Made by a program: the position numbers and the translations under genes. From assembly GCA_964486865.1 (NCBI GenBank), contig CAZAOZ010000001.1:1-64000 (forward strand): a DNA stretch of 64,000 bases. Reading direction: 5' to 3'. Each line of letters begins with the position of its first letter. The stretch's first letter is position 1. This DNA comes from Ga0077527 sp964486865. Lineage in GTDB: Bacteria > Pseudomonadota > Gammaproteobacteria > Burkholderiales > SG8-41. The notes beneath the pieces were generated by a model. That model made no database searches. It worked only from the letters and a program-made list of their open reading frames with translations, and was not told the origin of the DNA. Below are positions 51,902 through 59,853 of the stretch, piece by piece.

Positions 51902-52441
51902 ATGCCGAAAATACAGCTGAGTGCAATTGATCTGGACGCCACCGACTGGAAAATCCTCGCCCGCCTGCAGGACGATGCGCGGCTGGCCAACGTGGAACTG
52001 GCGCGCGCGGTGAACCTGTCACCGTCGCCGTGTCTGGCGCGGGTGCGGCGGCTCGAAGAAGCCGGGCTGATCAGCCGTTACGTGACGCTGCTCGACGCGC
52101 TGGCGCTGGGGCTGACGGTGTCGGTGTTCATCCAGGTGCGGCTGGAGCGCCAGGTGGAGAAGGCGCTGGAGACTTTCGAGCGCGCGATCGCCGAGCGGCC
52201 CGAAGTCATGGAGTGCTATCTGATGACCGGGGATTCCGATTACATGCTGCGGGTGATGGTCGCCGACGTGCAGGCGCTGGAGCGCTTCATCGTCGATTTC
52301 CTCGCCAAAATTCCCGGTGTCGGCAATCTGAAATCGAGTTTCGCGCTGAAGCAGGTGAAATACAAAACCGCGTTGCCGCTGCCGGGGCCGGCGCCGCGGT
52401 CATCGGCGCGTGTTGCGCCGGCGCGACGGGTCGCGCGCTGA
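51902..52441 (+). CDS. Lrp/AsnC-family transcriptional regulator
   Basis: This 179-residue regulator has an N-terminal helix-turn-helix (DWKILARLQDDARLANVELARAVNLSPSPCLARVRRLEEAGL) and a C-terminal RAM ligand-binding domain with VMECYLMTGDSDYMLRVMV. A basic, Pro-rich tail of about 20 residues is extra. Lrp-type proteins respond to amino acids. Divergent placement next to an AceE-type E1 resembles the mdeR-mdeB arrangement of Pseudomonas putida methionine catabolism and bkdR. The ATG follows AAAGGAC. Confidence 0.93.
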   Translation: MPKIQLSAIDLDATDWKILARLQDDARLANVELARAVNLSPSPCLARVRRLEEAGLISRYVTLLDALALGLTVSVFIQVRLERQVEKALETFERAIAERPEVMECYLMTGDSDYMLRVMVADVQALERFIVDFLAKIPGVGNLKSSFALKQVKYKTALPLPGPAPRSSARVAPARRVAR

Positions 52442-52460
52442 AGGAAAATTCCGCTGCGCG

Positions 52461-52736
52461 TCAGCGCTTGCGGAAAAACTGCTGGGGACGCTGGGCCGGC
52501 GGGCCGGAACGCGGCTCGTCCTTGTGGCGGAAGCTGATGCGGCCCTTGCTCAGATCGTAGGGCGAGATTTCAATGGTGACCTTGTCGCCGGCGAGGATGC
52601 GGATGCGATGCTTGCGCATCTTGCCCGAGGCGTAGGCGGTGACGGTATGGCCGTTTTCGAGCGTGACACGAAACATCGTGTTGGGCAGCACCTCGTCAAT
52701 GACGCCCTCGTACTCGACCAGTTCTTCTTTGGCCAT
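52461..52736 (-). CDS. infA: Translation initiation factor IF-1
   Basis: This 91-residue S1/OB-fold protein binds the ribosomal A site. It starts MAKEELVEYEGVIDEVLPNT, with RVTLENGHTVTAYASGKMRK and DLSKGRISFRHKD as expected. It is about 19 residues longer than the usual 72-residue IF-1, with a basic Pro/Gln/Arg tail (PPAQRPQQFFRKR). Burkholderiales often carry a second, longer infA of this kind in addition to the one in the ribosomal operon. It is transcribed after the cold-shock gene on the same strand. Confidence 0.94.
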   Translation of the reverse strand: MAKEELVEYEGVIDEVLPNTMFRVTLENGHTVTAYASGKMRKHRIRILAGDKVTIEISPYDLSKGRISFRHKDEPRSGPPAQRPQQFFRKR

Positions 52737-52842
52737 CAGCAGGCTCCGGTATGGAAGTGCGGCAGATCAGAGGGATGCAGTGCAGATGAACGCAATGCGG
52801 GATGACCGCACGCGACACCGTTACTGATCTGCCGCAAGTCGC

Positions 52843-53052
52843 TCAGACTGCTGCCAGATTGATTGCCGACGAACGGCCGTCCTGGCCGCGCTCGATGTCA
52901 AAACTGACTTGCTGGTTTTCGGTGAGGGTCTTCATGCCGGCGCGTTCCACCGCGGAGATATGGACAAAAACGTCCTTGGATCCATCCTGCGGTTGAATGA
53001 AGCCGAAGCCCTTGGTTGCATTGAAAAACTTGACAGTACCGGTAGTAGCCAT
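52843..53052 (-). CDS. Cold-shock protein (CspA family)
   Basis: This 69-residue single cold-shock domain starts MATTGTVKFFNATKGFGFIQ. RNP1 (KGFGFIQ, 14-20) and RNP2 (VFVHIS, 28-33) bind single-stranded RNA or DNA. A GGAG site lies 8 bases upstream of the ATG. The leader holds a stable hairpin (53079-53098). It is followed on the same strand by infA, another small OB-fold RNA-binding protein of translation, so a shared cold response is plausible. Confidence 0.96.
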   Translation of the reverse strand: MATTGTVKFFNATKGFGFIQPQDGSKDVFVHISAVERAGMKTLTENQQVSFDIERGQDGRSSAINLAAV

Positions 53053-53406
53053 GCTGGATGCTCCAAACGAAAACGATTCGTGCCCGGGATTGGGCACGGT
53101 ATCTAATGACCAATTGGGGAGACCAAGCAGAGGCATCCGGAACGGACGCAAAGTATAGACTGACACCAACCGTCGGCGCGCAGTATGGGCGCAAGGCGGT
53201 TGTTTGGCAAGACAATCCCGTTCCCTGTACTGTGCGCACGGCAGGGCTGAAATAACGCGGATTCGTCCCGGGCCCTTAGGGTATGTTTCGCACCTGACCA
53301 TTGGAGGGAGGAGCAGCATGGCAACGCGGTGCAGGCTTTCAGCATCCCCGGGGGTGTGGTCCGGCTGCGATGGACCGCGACGGCAACCAGCGCCGGGGGC
53401 GATGCC
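53053..53406. other. Intergenic region between csp and aminotransferase genes
   Basis: This 354-base divergent gap carries a 7-bp hairpin (CGTGCCC 53079-53085 / GGGCACG 53092-53098) in the presumed cold-shock leader. A minus-strand TATACT (53150-53155) could be its -10 box, which would give a leader of roughly 90 bases. The right half contains a GGAGGGAGGAG stretch near 53303 and an open frame joined to the aminotransferase, but no separate gene is convincing. Confidence 0.6.
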
Positions 53407-54585
53407 ATGACCCGTGCCGGCACCGCCTGGCCGCTGGCGCGGCGTGTCGGGGAGATTGCGCCGTTCCAGGTGATGGTGATTCTGGCGCGGGCGCGCGCGC
53501 TCGAAGCGGAAGGGCGCAGCATCATCCACATGGAAATCGGTGAACCCGATTTTGCGACGCCCGAGCCGATCCGTGCCGCCGGCGCCCGCGCCATCGGGCA
53601 AGGCGACATTTTCTATACCCCGGCGCTGGGCATGCCGGCGTTGCGGCGCGCGATCGCCGGCTTCTACCGCGCGCGCTACGGCGTTGAAATTTCCGCCGAC
53701 CGCGTCATCGTCACGCCAGGCGCTTCCGGCGCGCTGCTGCTGGCGATGGCGGTGCTGGTCGATCCCGGCGACGAAGTGCTGCTGGCCGATCCGGGCTATC
53801 CGGCCAACCGCCATTTTGTGCGGTTGCTGAACGGTGTGCCGGTCGGGGTTGCCGTCGGCCCCGACAGCAATTATCAATTGCAGCGCAGCCATCTCGAACA
53901 GCACTGGGGCAGCCGCACGGTGGCCGCGCTGGTGGCCACGCCGTCCAATCCCACCGGCACGCTGCTGGCGCCGGACGAACTGGATGCGCTGGCGCAATTT
54001 ACGGCCGACCGCGGCGGTGCGCTGATCGTCGATGAGATTTACCACGGCCTCGTTTACGAAGAGTCCGCGCAAACCGCGCTGGCGCTGCGCGACGACGTGT
54101 TTGTCATCAACAGCTTTTCCAAGTACTTCAACATGACGGGCTGGCGGCTGGGCTGGGCGGTGGTGCCGGAGTGCTATATCGATGCCGTTGACCGCATTGC
54201 GCAGAACATATTTCTGGCCGCATCGACTACCGCGCAGTACGCGGCACTGGCAGCCTTCGAGCCGGCCACGCTGGCGCTGCTCGATGCGCGTCGCGACGAA
54301 TTCCGCGCCCGCCGCGATTTTCTGCTGCCGGCGCTGCGCGGGCTGGGCTTCGGCGTGCCGCAGTCGCCGCAGGGTGCATTCTACATTTATGCCAACTGCT
54401 CGCGTTTTACCGCGGACAGTTTCAAATTTGCCGCCGAATTGCTGGAACAGGCGGGCGTGGCGATTGCGCCGGGGGTGGATTTTGGCGCGCATGCGGCGAA
54501 TGAGCATGTGCGGTTTGCCTATACGCAGCCGGTCAGTGTGTTGCGGGAGGGTGTGGAGAGGATTGCGAAGTTTCTGGGTAAGTAG
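53407..54585 (+). CDS. PLP-dependent aminotransferase, class I/II
   Basis: This 392-residue fold-type I aminotransferase has HMEIGEPDFATP near the start and ATPSNPTGTLL with the cofactor-contacting Asn. DEIYHGLVYE carries the Asp that binds the pyridine N, and SFSKYFNMTGWRLGW carries the Schiff-base Lys. HVRFAYTQPVSVL near the end carries the Arg that binds the substrate carboxylate. It resembles AspC/ArAT-like enzymes of broad specificity. The frame is open 26 codons upstream, but ATG 53407 fits the family. It could supply a 2-oxoacid to the E1 nearby, though it is not in the same operon. Confidence 0.92.
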   Translation: MTRAGTAWPLARRVGEIAPFQVMVILARARALEAEGRSIIHMEIGEPDFATPEPIRAAGARAIGQGDIFYTPALGMPALRRAIAGFYRARYGVEISADRVIVTPGASGALLLAMAVLVDPGDEVLLADPGYPANRHFVRLLNGVPVGVAVGPDSNYQLQRSHLEQHWGSRTVAALVATPSNPTGTLLAPDELDALAQFTADRGGALIVDEIYHGLVYEESAQTALALRDDVFVINSFSKYFNMTGWRLGWAVVPECYIDAVDRIAQNIFLAASTTAQYAALAAFEPATLALLDARRDEFRARRDFLLPALRGLGFGVPQSPQGAFYIYANCSRFTADSFKFAAELLEQAGVAIAPGVDFGAHAANEHVRFAYTQPVSVLREGVERIAKFLGK

Positions 54586-54615
54586 TTGACGGTTGCAGAA
54601 CAGTGAATAGTGTTA

Positions 54616-55172
54616 GTTCGCCGGGGGCAGCCCGGCGGCTGATTACTTTTCTTGCTCCGCCAAGAAAAGTAATCAAAAGAAGGCGGTCCCTGATTCGCCG
54701 GCCCTGCGGGCTGCCCTGTGCTGCTCGCCAAGCCGGGCGGCTGCGGAACTCGCCCTTGCCGCTGCGCGACAAGGACTCAGGCAGTCCTCGCCGACGGCCC
54801 CCGACTTGGCTGCGCTGCTCGGCGGCTCATAAGGGGGCAAAAACGGCATGCATACTGCGGTGGGAATAGGGATGTGCGGCGGAACGCAAACCTATGGTGT
54901 TGGGGTTAATCCCCTGTGCGCCGCCGAGCAGCGGAATTGCACCGGGGGCTGTCGGCGAGCACTGTGCGAGCTCGCGAACCTGCCCTGAAGAGATGTGCAT
55001 ACCCGCCCCGGCTGGATGCAATCGTGGAGTCGGTGCGCGAGTTACGCAGCCGCCCGGTGCGATGAGCAGCGCAGGGAAGTCCGAAGGACCGGCAAACCGG
55101 GGGCGACTTCTTTTGGTTACTTTTCTTGGCAAGACAAGAAAAGTAACTAGCCGCCGGGCTACCCCCGGCGAC
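54616..55172. repeat. 557-bp inverted-repeat element (MITE-like)
   Basis: The ends are inverted copies: TCGCCGGGGGCAGCCCGGCG at the left (54618-54637) and its near-complement CGCCGGGCTACCCCCGGCGA at the right (55152-55171). Just inside each end is a perfect hairpin: GATTACTTTTCTTG/CAAGAAAAGTAATC (54641-54674) and GTTACTTTTCTTG/CAAGAAAAGTAAC (55116-55147). Further inward the arms stay related (GCGCTGCTCGGCGGC against CGCCGCCGAGCAGCG). No transposase or other credible gene lies inside. It fills most of the 626-base gap between the aminotransferase and TSUP genes. Confidence 0.88.
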
Positions 55173-55211
55173 CTTGATTTTTTTTGCGCCAAGCTACCCC
55201 CGGCAAACTTG

Positions 55212-55964
55212 CTACGCAGTCAATGCCCGCACGATCAACGAGATACCACTGACAACCAGCAATCCACCCATCACCCGGATCACCGTCTGCTGAGACAAGT
55301 TCAGATGCAGGTGGTGGCCGGTCCACACGCCCAGCGCCATCACCGGCAGCAACGCGACTGCGGCGACCAGTGCGGCGGGCGAGTAGAGGCCGGCGGCGAT
55401 GAACAGCGCGATGCGCGCGACGGTCGTGAACATGAATATCACCGGCATGGTGGCGCGGATCTGTGTAGGCGTGGCCTGGCGGCCGGCGAGAAAGAACACG
55501 TAGATCGGGCCGCCGATGCCGAATACCGCCGAGGTGGCGCCGCCGAAGGCGCCGATGGGCGCGGCGGTCCAGCGCGGCAGCGCAAAGCCCTTGCCGCTGC
55601 GCACGACGTACGAAATTCCAAAACACATCACGAACACGCCAAGGCTGCCGAGCAGCAGTTCGGGATGCATCCGTACCAGCAGCCAGACGCCGAAAATGAT
55701 GCCGGCTGCCATGAACGGGATCAACAGTTTGAGTTCGCTGCGCATCAAATCGGCGCGCAGCCGGAAACCCATGTTGAAGGCGCCGACGCAATCGAGGATC
55801 ACGAAAAAAGGGACCACGAACTGCAGCGGGAACAGGTGCGCCAGCAGCGGCACCGCGATCAGCGTCGAGCCGAAGCCGGAGATGCCGAACACCACATAGG
55901 CCGCGAACACGATCAGCGGCGCGAGGATCAGGATTTGGGGTTGCAACAGATCGGAGACAGGCAT
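55212..55964 (-). CDS. TSUP (TauE/SafE) family membrane permease (second)
   Basis: This 250-residue membrane protein has about eight hydrophobic segments and the family's repeated loop: VVFGISGFGSTLIAVPLLAH in the first half and GGATSAVFGIGGPIYVFFLAG in the second. It starts MPVSDLLQPQILILAPLIVF; a longer open frame upstream is repeat DNA. The substrate is unknown; the family includes sulfonate and sulfite transporters. It is only distantly similar to the TSUP protein at 19686-20438. It is divergent from the histidine phosphatase gene. Confidence 0.88.
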   Translation of the reverse strand: MPVSDLLQPQILILAPLIVFAAYVVFGISGFGSTLIAVPLLAHLFPLQFVVPFFVILDCVGAFNMGFRLRADLMRSELKLLIPFMAAGIIFGVWLLVRMHPELLLGSLGVFVMCFGISYVVRSGKGFALPRWTAAPIGAFGGATSAVFGIGGPIYVFFLAGRQATPTQIRATMPVIFMFTTVARIALFIAAGLYSPAALVAAVALLPVMALGVWTGHHLHLNLSQQTVIRVMGGLLVVSGISLIVRALTA

Positions 55965-56050
55965 CGCGTCGAGTATAAACGGTAAAATCCAGCGCGGAAT
56001 GAGGAGTGATGAATGATGAGTGCAGGGCGGCAAACCGCTATATTCTTTAC

Positions 56051-56113
56051 CCGCTCACCGCTCACCGCTCACCGCTCACCGCTCACCGCTCACCGCTCAC
56101 CGCTCACCAATCA
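56051..56113. repeat. 7-bp tandem repeat CCGCTCA, eight perfect copies
   Basis: CCGCTCA is repeated eight times without change (56051-56106), followed by a degenerate ninth unit (CCAATCA). A run of GAGTGATGA-like words precedes it at 56000-56022, of the same kind as at 42131-42160. It is upstream of the phosphatase gene (19 bases before its ATG) and so lies in its leader or promoter. Copy-number change here could affect expression. Confidence 0.92.
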
Positions 56114-56131
56114 CCCCTTTACGTTCTAGCA

Positions 56132-56773
56132 ATGACCCAACTCATCCTCATCCGCCACGGCGAAACGCTGTGGAACACCGAGCGCCGCATGCAGGGGCAG
56201 CTCGACAGTCCGCTGACCGGGCGCGGCCTGTGGCAGGCGCAGCGTCTGGGCGAACGGCTGAAGTCGCTGCCGTTTGCGTCACTGTATTCCAGCGATCTGC
56301 CGCGCGCCTGGCGCACCGCGGAGTGCATTGCCGCGGAGACGGGGCATGACATCGTCGCCGATGCGCGGTTGCGCGAGCGCCACTTCGGCATATTCGAGGG
56401 CATGACCCGCGCCGACATGGAGCAGCGCGATGCCGCGGTGCATGCGCGGTTCATGACGCGCGATCCGGATTACGCGGTTCCCGGCGGCGAAAGCCCCGTG
56501 GCATTCATGGCGCGTGTCCGTGCCGCGCTGGAGGACATCGCTGCGCGTCATGCCGGTGAAACCATAGCCGTGGTCACCCACGGTCTGGTGCTCGATTGCG
56601 CCTATCGCATCGCCAGCGGACTGCCGCTGCGCGAATCGCGCCCGGTGCCGCTGGTCAATGCGAGCCTCAACTGGTTTGCGTATGACCACGACTGCTGGAG
56701 CGCGGGGCGCTGGGGCGACGCGGATCATCTGGGTGCCGACGGGGTGACGATCTTCGGTGACGGCACGGTATAA
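56132..56773 (+). CDS. Histidine phosphatase family protein (GpmB/CobC-like)
   Basis: This 213-residue phosphatase has the catalytic RHGET motif (LILIRHGETLWN, His about residue 9), the second Arg in SSDLPRAWRTAE, the acid Glu in RERHFGIFEG and the second His in VTHGLVLD. All four active-site elements are present. Members act on phosphoglycerate-like esters, alpha-ribazole phosphate or other small phosphates. The ATG at 56132 starts MTQLILIRHG; the frame upstream is the tandem repeat read through. Confidence 0.92.
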   Translation: MTQLILIRHGETLWNTERRMQGQLDSPLTGRGLWQAQRLGERLKSLPFASLYSSDLPRAWRTAECIAAETGHDIVADARLRERHFGIFEGMTRADMEQRDAAVHARFMTRDPDYAVPGGESPVAFMARVRAALEDIAARHAGETIAVVTHGLVLDCAYRIASGLPLRESRPVPLVNASLNWFAYDHDCWSAGRWGDADHLGADGVTIFGDGTV

Positions 56774-56820
56774 CCGCACAAAAATATAAATAAAACAATG
56801 GGTTATAGAAAATTCTGCGC

Positions 56821-57462
56821 ATGATCAGCACTGAGCCGGTGATCATCGTCCACGGCCTGTGGGTGCATGGCCTGGTCATGGGCTGGCTGGCGCGGCGTAT
56901 CGCGCAATGCGGTTTCGATACACACACCTATTCCTATCCTTCGATGCATTTGACGCTGACCGAAAACGCCGGGCGTCTCGCGCGTTATTGCGAAAGCCTC
57001 GGCGCGCCGCGCGTGCATATCGTTGCGCACAGCATTGGCGGCATGGTCGCACTGAAAATGCTGGAGACGGCGCGCGGCATACGCTGCGGTCGTCTGGTAT
57101 TGCTGGGCACGCCGTACAGTGGCAGTTTTGCGGCGCAACGTCTGGCGCGATTTCCCGGCGGCACGGCGCTGCTCGGTCGCACCGTTGCCGAATGGTTGAG
57201 TCAGCCGCGGCCCGGCGTTCATGCGGAAGAGGCCGGCATTATTGCCGGTGATGGCGGATTCGGCCTGGGACGGCTGGTCGCGCCGGATCTGCCGCGTCCC
57301 AACGACGGCGTGATTGCGCTGGCGGAAACCGAAATCCCCGGCGTGACCCGCCGCGTCGTGCTTGATGTGGGTCACAGCGCCATGCTGATTTCGCGTGACG
57401 TCGCCCGGCAATGCTGCGCGTTTTTGCGCAGCGGGCAGTTCGAGACGGCTGCAGCGCAATGA
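56821..57462 (+). CDS. Alpha/beta hydrolase (lipase-like)
   Basis: This 213-residue small alpha/beta hydrolase has the oxyanion-side motif VIIVHGLWVHG, the nucleophile elbow AHSIGGM, an acidic residue in PRPNDGVIAL and the His in DVGHSAML. It has no signal peptide. The pattern is that of acetyltransferase/esterase-like proteins similar to PGAP1 or small lipases; the substrate is unknown. Its stop overlaps the start of the next gene (ATGA), so the pair is coupled. Confidence 0.88.
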   Translation: MISTEPVIIVHGLWVHGLVMGWLARRIAQCGFDTHTYSYPSMHLTLTENAGRLARYCESLGAPRVHIVAHSIGGMVALKMLETARGIRCGRLVLLGTPYSGSFAAQRLARFPGGTALLGRTVAEWLSQPRPGVHAEEAGIIAGDGGFGLGRLVAPDLPRPNDGVIALAETEIPGVTRRVVLDVGHSAMLISRDVARQCCAFLRSGQFETAAAQ

Positions 57463-58502
57463 CGCGCAACGTCGTCGTAATCGCTGTCGTATTGTCAATC
57501 AGCGGTTGCGGCAATTTTTCCTACTACCTGCAATCGGTCGGCGGCCAGTTCGACCTCTGGAGACGTGAAGTGCCCGTCGAGCAGTTGCTGGAGGATGTGC
57601 AGCTCGCGCCGGCGCTGCGGGCGCAACTCGGGCGCGCGCTGCGTATCCGCGAGTACGCCAGCCGCGAGCTGGCGCTGCCCGACAACCGCAGCTACCGTGC
57701 CTACGCCGATCTCGCCCGCCCGTTTGTGGTGTGGAACGTGTTCGCCGCGCCGGAATTCTCGGTCGAGCCGCGGCGATGGTGTTTTCCGGTGGCGGGCTGC
57801 GTCAATTATCGCGGCTACTTCAGCGAATCCGAGGCGCGGGCCCATGCGCGCGAGCTGGCGGCTGCGGGCAGCGACGTGTACATCGGCGGCGTGCCGGCGT
57901 ATTCGACCATCGGCTGGTTCGCCGATCCGCTGCTCAATACCTTCATTCATTACCCGGAGCCGGAGCTGGCGCGGCTGCTGTTCCATGAGCTGTCGCATCA
58001 GGTGGTGTACGTGAAGGACGATACCGTGTTCAACGAATCCTTCGCGACCGTGGTCGAGCAGGCGGGCGTGGCGCGCTGGCTCGCTGTGCACGGCAACGCC
58101 GCCGACCGCGAGCGCTACCTGGAACTGCAGCGCTTCCGCACCGATTTCCGCAAGCTGGTTGTGGCGACCCGCGAAGAACTCGCTGCGCTGTATGCGGGCG
58201 ATTTTCCGCCGGAGCAGAAACGCCGGCTGAAGGCGGCAGCCTTCGCCGCGCTGCAGCGCGAATATCTGCAGCGCAAACTCGACTGGGGAGGCTTTGCCGG
58301 GTATGACCGCTGGTTTGCGCAGCCGCTGGGCAACGCGCATCTGGCGGCGGTGGCGATTTACACGCAGCAGGTGCCGGCGTTCCAGGCGCTGCTGGATGAA
58401 GCGGGAGGCGATCTGCCGCGATTTTATGCGGCGGTGAAAGTGCTGGCGGCCTTGCCGGCTGCCGAACGCAGCGCGCGGCTCGCAGCGCTGATGCGCCGCT
58501 GA
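57459..58502 (+). CDS. Putative zinc aminopeptidase lipoprotein (PF10023 family)
   Basis: This 347-residue protein has a lipobox (LSISGC, Cys17) and then SYYLQSVGGQFDLWRR, typical of the 'putative aminopeptidase' family. The zinc motif HELSH (176-180) is followed by FNESFATVVEQAG with the third ligand Glu. It would act in the periplasm attached to a membrane. Its ATG overlaps the stop of the lipase-like gene by four bases. Biochemical function of the family is not established, as far as I know. Confidence 0.9.
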   Translation: MTRNVVVIAVVLSISGCGNFSYYLQSVGGQFDLWRREVPVEQLLEDVQLAPALRAQLGRALRIREYASRELALPDNRSYRAYADLARPFVVWNVFAAPEFSVEPRRWCFPVAGCVNYRGYFSESEARAHARELAAAGSDVYIGGVPAYSTIGWFADPLLNTFIHYPEPELARLLFHELSHQVVYVKDDTVFNESFATVVEQAGVARWLAVHGNAADRERYLELQRFRTDFRKLVVATREELAALYAGDFPPEQKRRLKAAAFAALQREYLQRKLDWGGFAGYDRWFAQPLGNAHLAAVAIYTQQVPAFQALLDEAGGDLPRFYAAVKVLAALPAAERSARLAALMRR

Positions 58503-58522
58503 GCCGCGCGCGGACCGGTCAA

Positions 58523-58972
58523 TTACATTCCTGACTGTTCGGCGAGTGTCATCGCCGGCACGGCCTGCTGTTGTTGCTCGAAACGCCGCGCCAATTCGCT
58601 GCCGGCGGGCGCCAGGCGCTCAGTGACCCGGGTGACTTCCTGCAGCGGACCCGTGGAAAACTCCGGCGGTGTGCCCATCGTCAACTGCACCACATCGCCC
58701 TGGTTGATGGTCACGCCTTCCGGGTTCTTCGCCAGTTCGTTGCGCGGTTTGTCGGCGCCGGCCTGGCGTACGCGTACATCGCTCCAGCTCTCGACGGGAT
58801 TCTTCACCCGCGCGAGGCGCACTTCCATGAATACGCCATGCGCGACTTTCACATAAACGGTTTCCACCGCGCCGACGGGTACGTGGTCGGGGGGGGATGA
58901 CTGTTGCGCCAGTGATAGCGCGGGCAGCGCCAGCGGCAGTGCAAACAGCAGAGTTTTAAAAACAGTTCTCAT
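58523..58972 (-). CDS. Secreted hypothetical protein
   Basis: This 149-residue protein has a clear Sec signal (MRTVFKTLLFALPLALPALS, cleavage after SLAQ). No family was recognised. Visible features are PDHVPVGAVETVYVKVAHGV, a segment with NQGDVVQLTMG, and a Gln-rich C-terminus (RRFEQQQQAVPAM). An AAGGAG site precedes the ATG, which supports it as a real gene. It converges with the aminopeptidase gene, and the stops are 20 bases apart. Confidence 0.75.
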   Translation of the reverse strand: MRTVFKTLLFALPLALPALSLAQQSSPPDHVPVGAVETVYVKVAHGVFMEVRLARVKNPVESWSDVRVRQAGADKPRNELAKNPEGVTINQGDVVQLTMGTPPEFSTGPLQEVTRVTERLAPAGSELARRFEQQQQAVPAMTLAEQSGM

Positions 58973-59111
58973 GACGGGCTCCTTTGCGCTCACAGGTACG
59001 GTTGGGCGAGTCCTGCCGCGCAGGAACCGGAACCCATGTACACGGGATATATAACGGCGCACGCCGGGCTTCCTTGAGCCTGGCCGCAAGCCCATGAAAA
59101 TCAAGGGGCTT

Positions 59112-59120
59112 TGATATAAT
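59112..59120 (+). promoter_or_regulatory. Extended -10 promoter of the PEBP gene
   Basis: TGATATAAT combines a perfect -10 hexamer with the upstream TG of extended -10 promoters, 40 bases before the ATG at 59160. No good -35 is visible at the right distance, as is normal for this class. It lies in the divergent gap with the secreted-protein gene. Confidence 0.55.
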
Positions 59121-59159
59121 CGTGTGGCCTGAATGTGGGAAACGCGAGGAGTGACCGCC

Positions 59160-59789
59160 ATGAAACTGACCAGCATCAACTTCGGCGACGGGCAGGCCAT
59201 CCCGGCCGAATACGCATTCTGCAAACCTGACGCCCAGACCCATTGCACGCTGGGCAACAACCGCAATCCGCAACTGGCCTGGAGCGAAGTGCCGGCCGCT
59301 GCTGCGTCGCTGGCGCTGATCTGTCACGATCCCGACGTGCCGTCCAAACCCGACGACGTCAACCAGGAAGGGCGCGAAATCCCGGCATCACTGCCGCGCG
59401 TGGATTTTTTCCACTGGGTGCTGGTCGATCTTGATCCGCGATCGGGCGGGATCAAGGCCGGCGAGTTCTCCGACGGCGTCACGGTGCGCGGCAAGACGGG
59501 TCCCGCCGGTCCGCGCGGCACGCGCCAGGGCATCAACGACTACACCGGGTGGTTCGCCGGCGACAAGGACATGGCCGGCGACTACTTCGGCTATGACGGC
59601 CCGTGTCCGCCGTGGAACGACAGCATCAAGCACCATTATGTTTTTACCCTGTATGCACTGGATGTCGCCAAATGCCCGGTCGAGGGCCGTTTTGGCGGCG
59701 CCGACGTGCGCAAGGCCATTGCCGGTCATGTGCTGGCCGAGGCGAAACTGACCGGGATTTACACGCTGAATCCGAAAGTAAAACCTTGA
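59160..59789 (+). CDS. YbhB/YbcL-family PEBP-like protein
   Basis: This 209-residue protein has the Raf-kinase-inhibitor-like/PEBP fold: NRNPQLAWSEVPAAAASLAL, CHDPDVPS, FFHWVLVDLD and GYDGPCPPWND line the conserved anion pocket. No signal peptide is present, so it is probably cytoplasmic, like YbhB. The ATG follows GAGGAG; an ATG nine codons earlier is in frame but has no site. Function in bacteria is unknown. A terminator follows the stop. Confidence 0.92.
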   Translation: MKLTSINFGDGQAIPAEYAFCKPDAQTHCTLGNNRNPQLAWSEVPAAAASLALICHDPDVPSKPDDVNQEGREIPASLPRVDFFHWVLVDLDPRSGGIKAGEFSDGVTVRGKTGPAGPRGTRQGINDYTGWFAGDKDMAGDYFGYDGPCPPWNDSIKHHYVFTLYALDVAKCPVEGRFGGADVRKAIAGHVLAEAKLTGIYTLNPKVKP

Positions 59790-59810
59790 TCGCGCCATGC
59801 GCGACGACCA

Positions 59811-59836
59811 GGCCGGTGACAGCCGGCCTTTTTTGT
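59811..59836 (+). terminator. Intrinsic terminator of the PEBP gene
   Basis: AGGCCGG (59811-59817) pairs with CCGGCCT (59824-59830) around a 6-base loop and is followed by a run of six T. It lies 22 bases after the PEBP stop. Confidence 0.85.
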
Positions 59837-59853
59837 TTTAAAAGCAACTGCTT

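Noticed and set aside
56051..56113. Possible CRISPR array from regular repeats
   Set aside because: The units are 7 bp and contiguous without spacers, and no cas genes are present. It is a simple tandem repeat.
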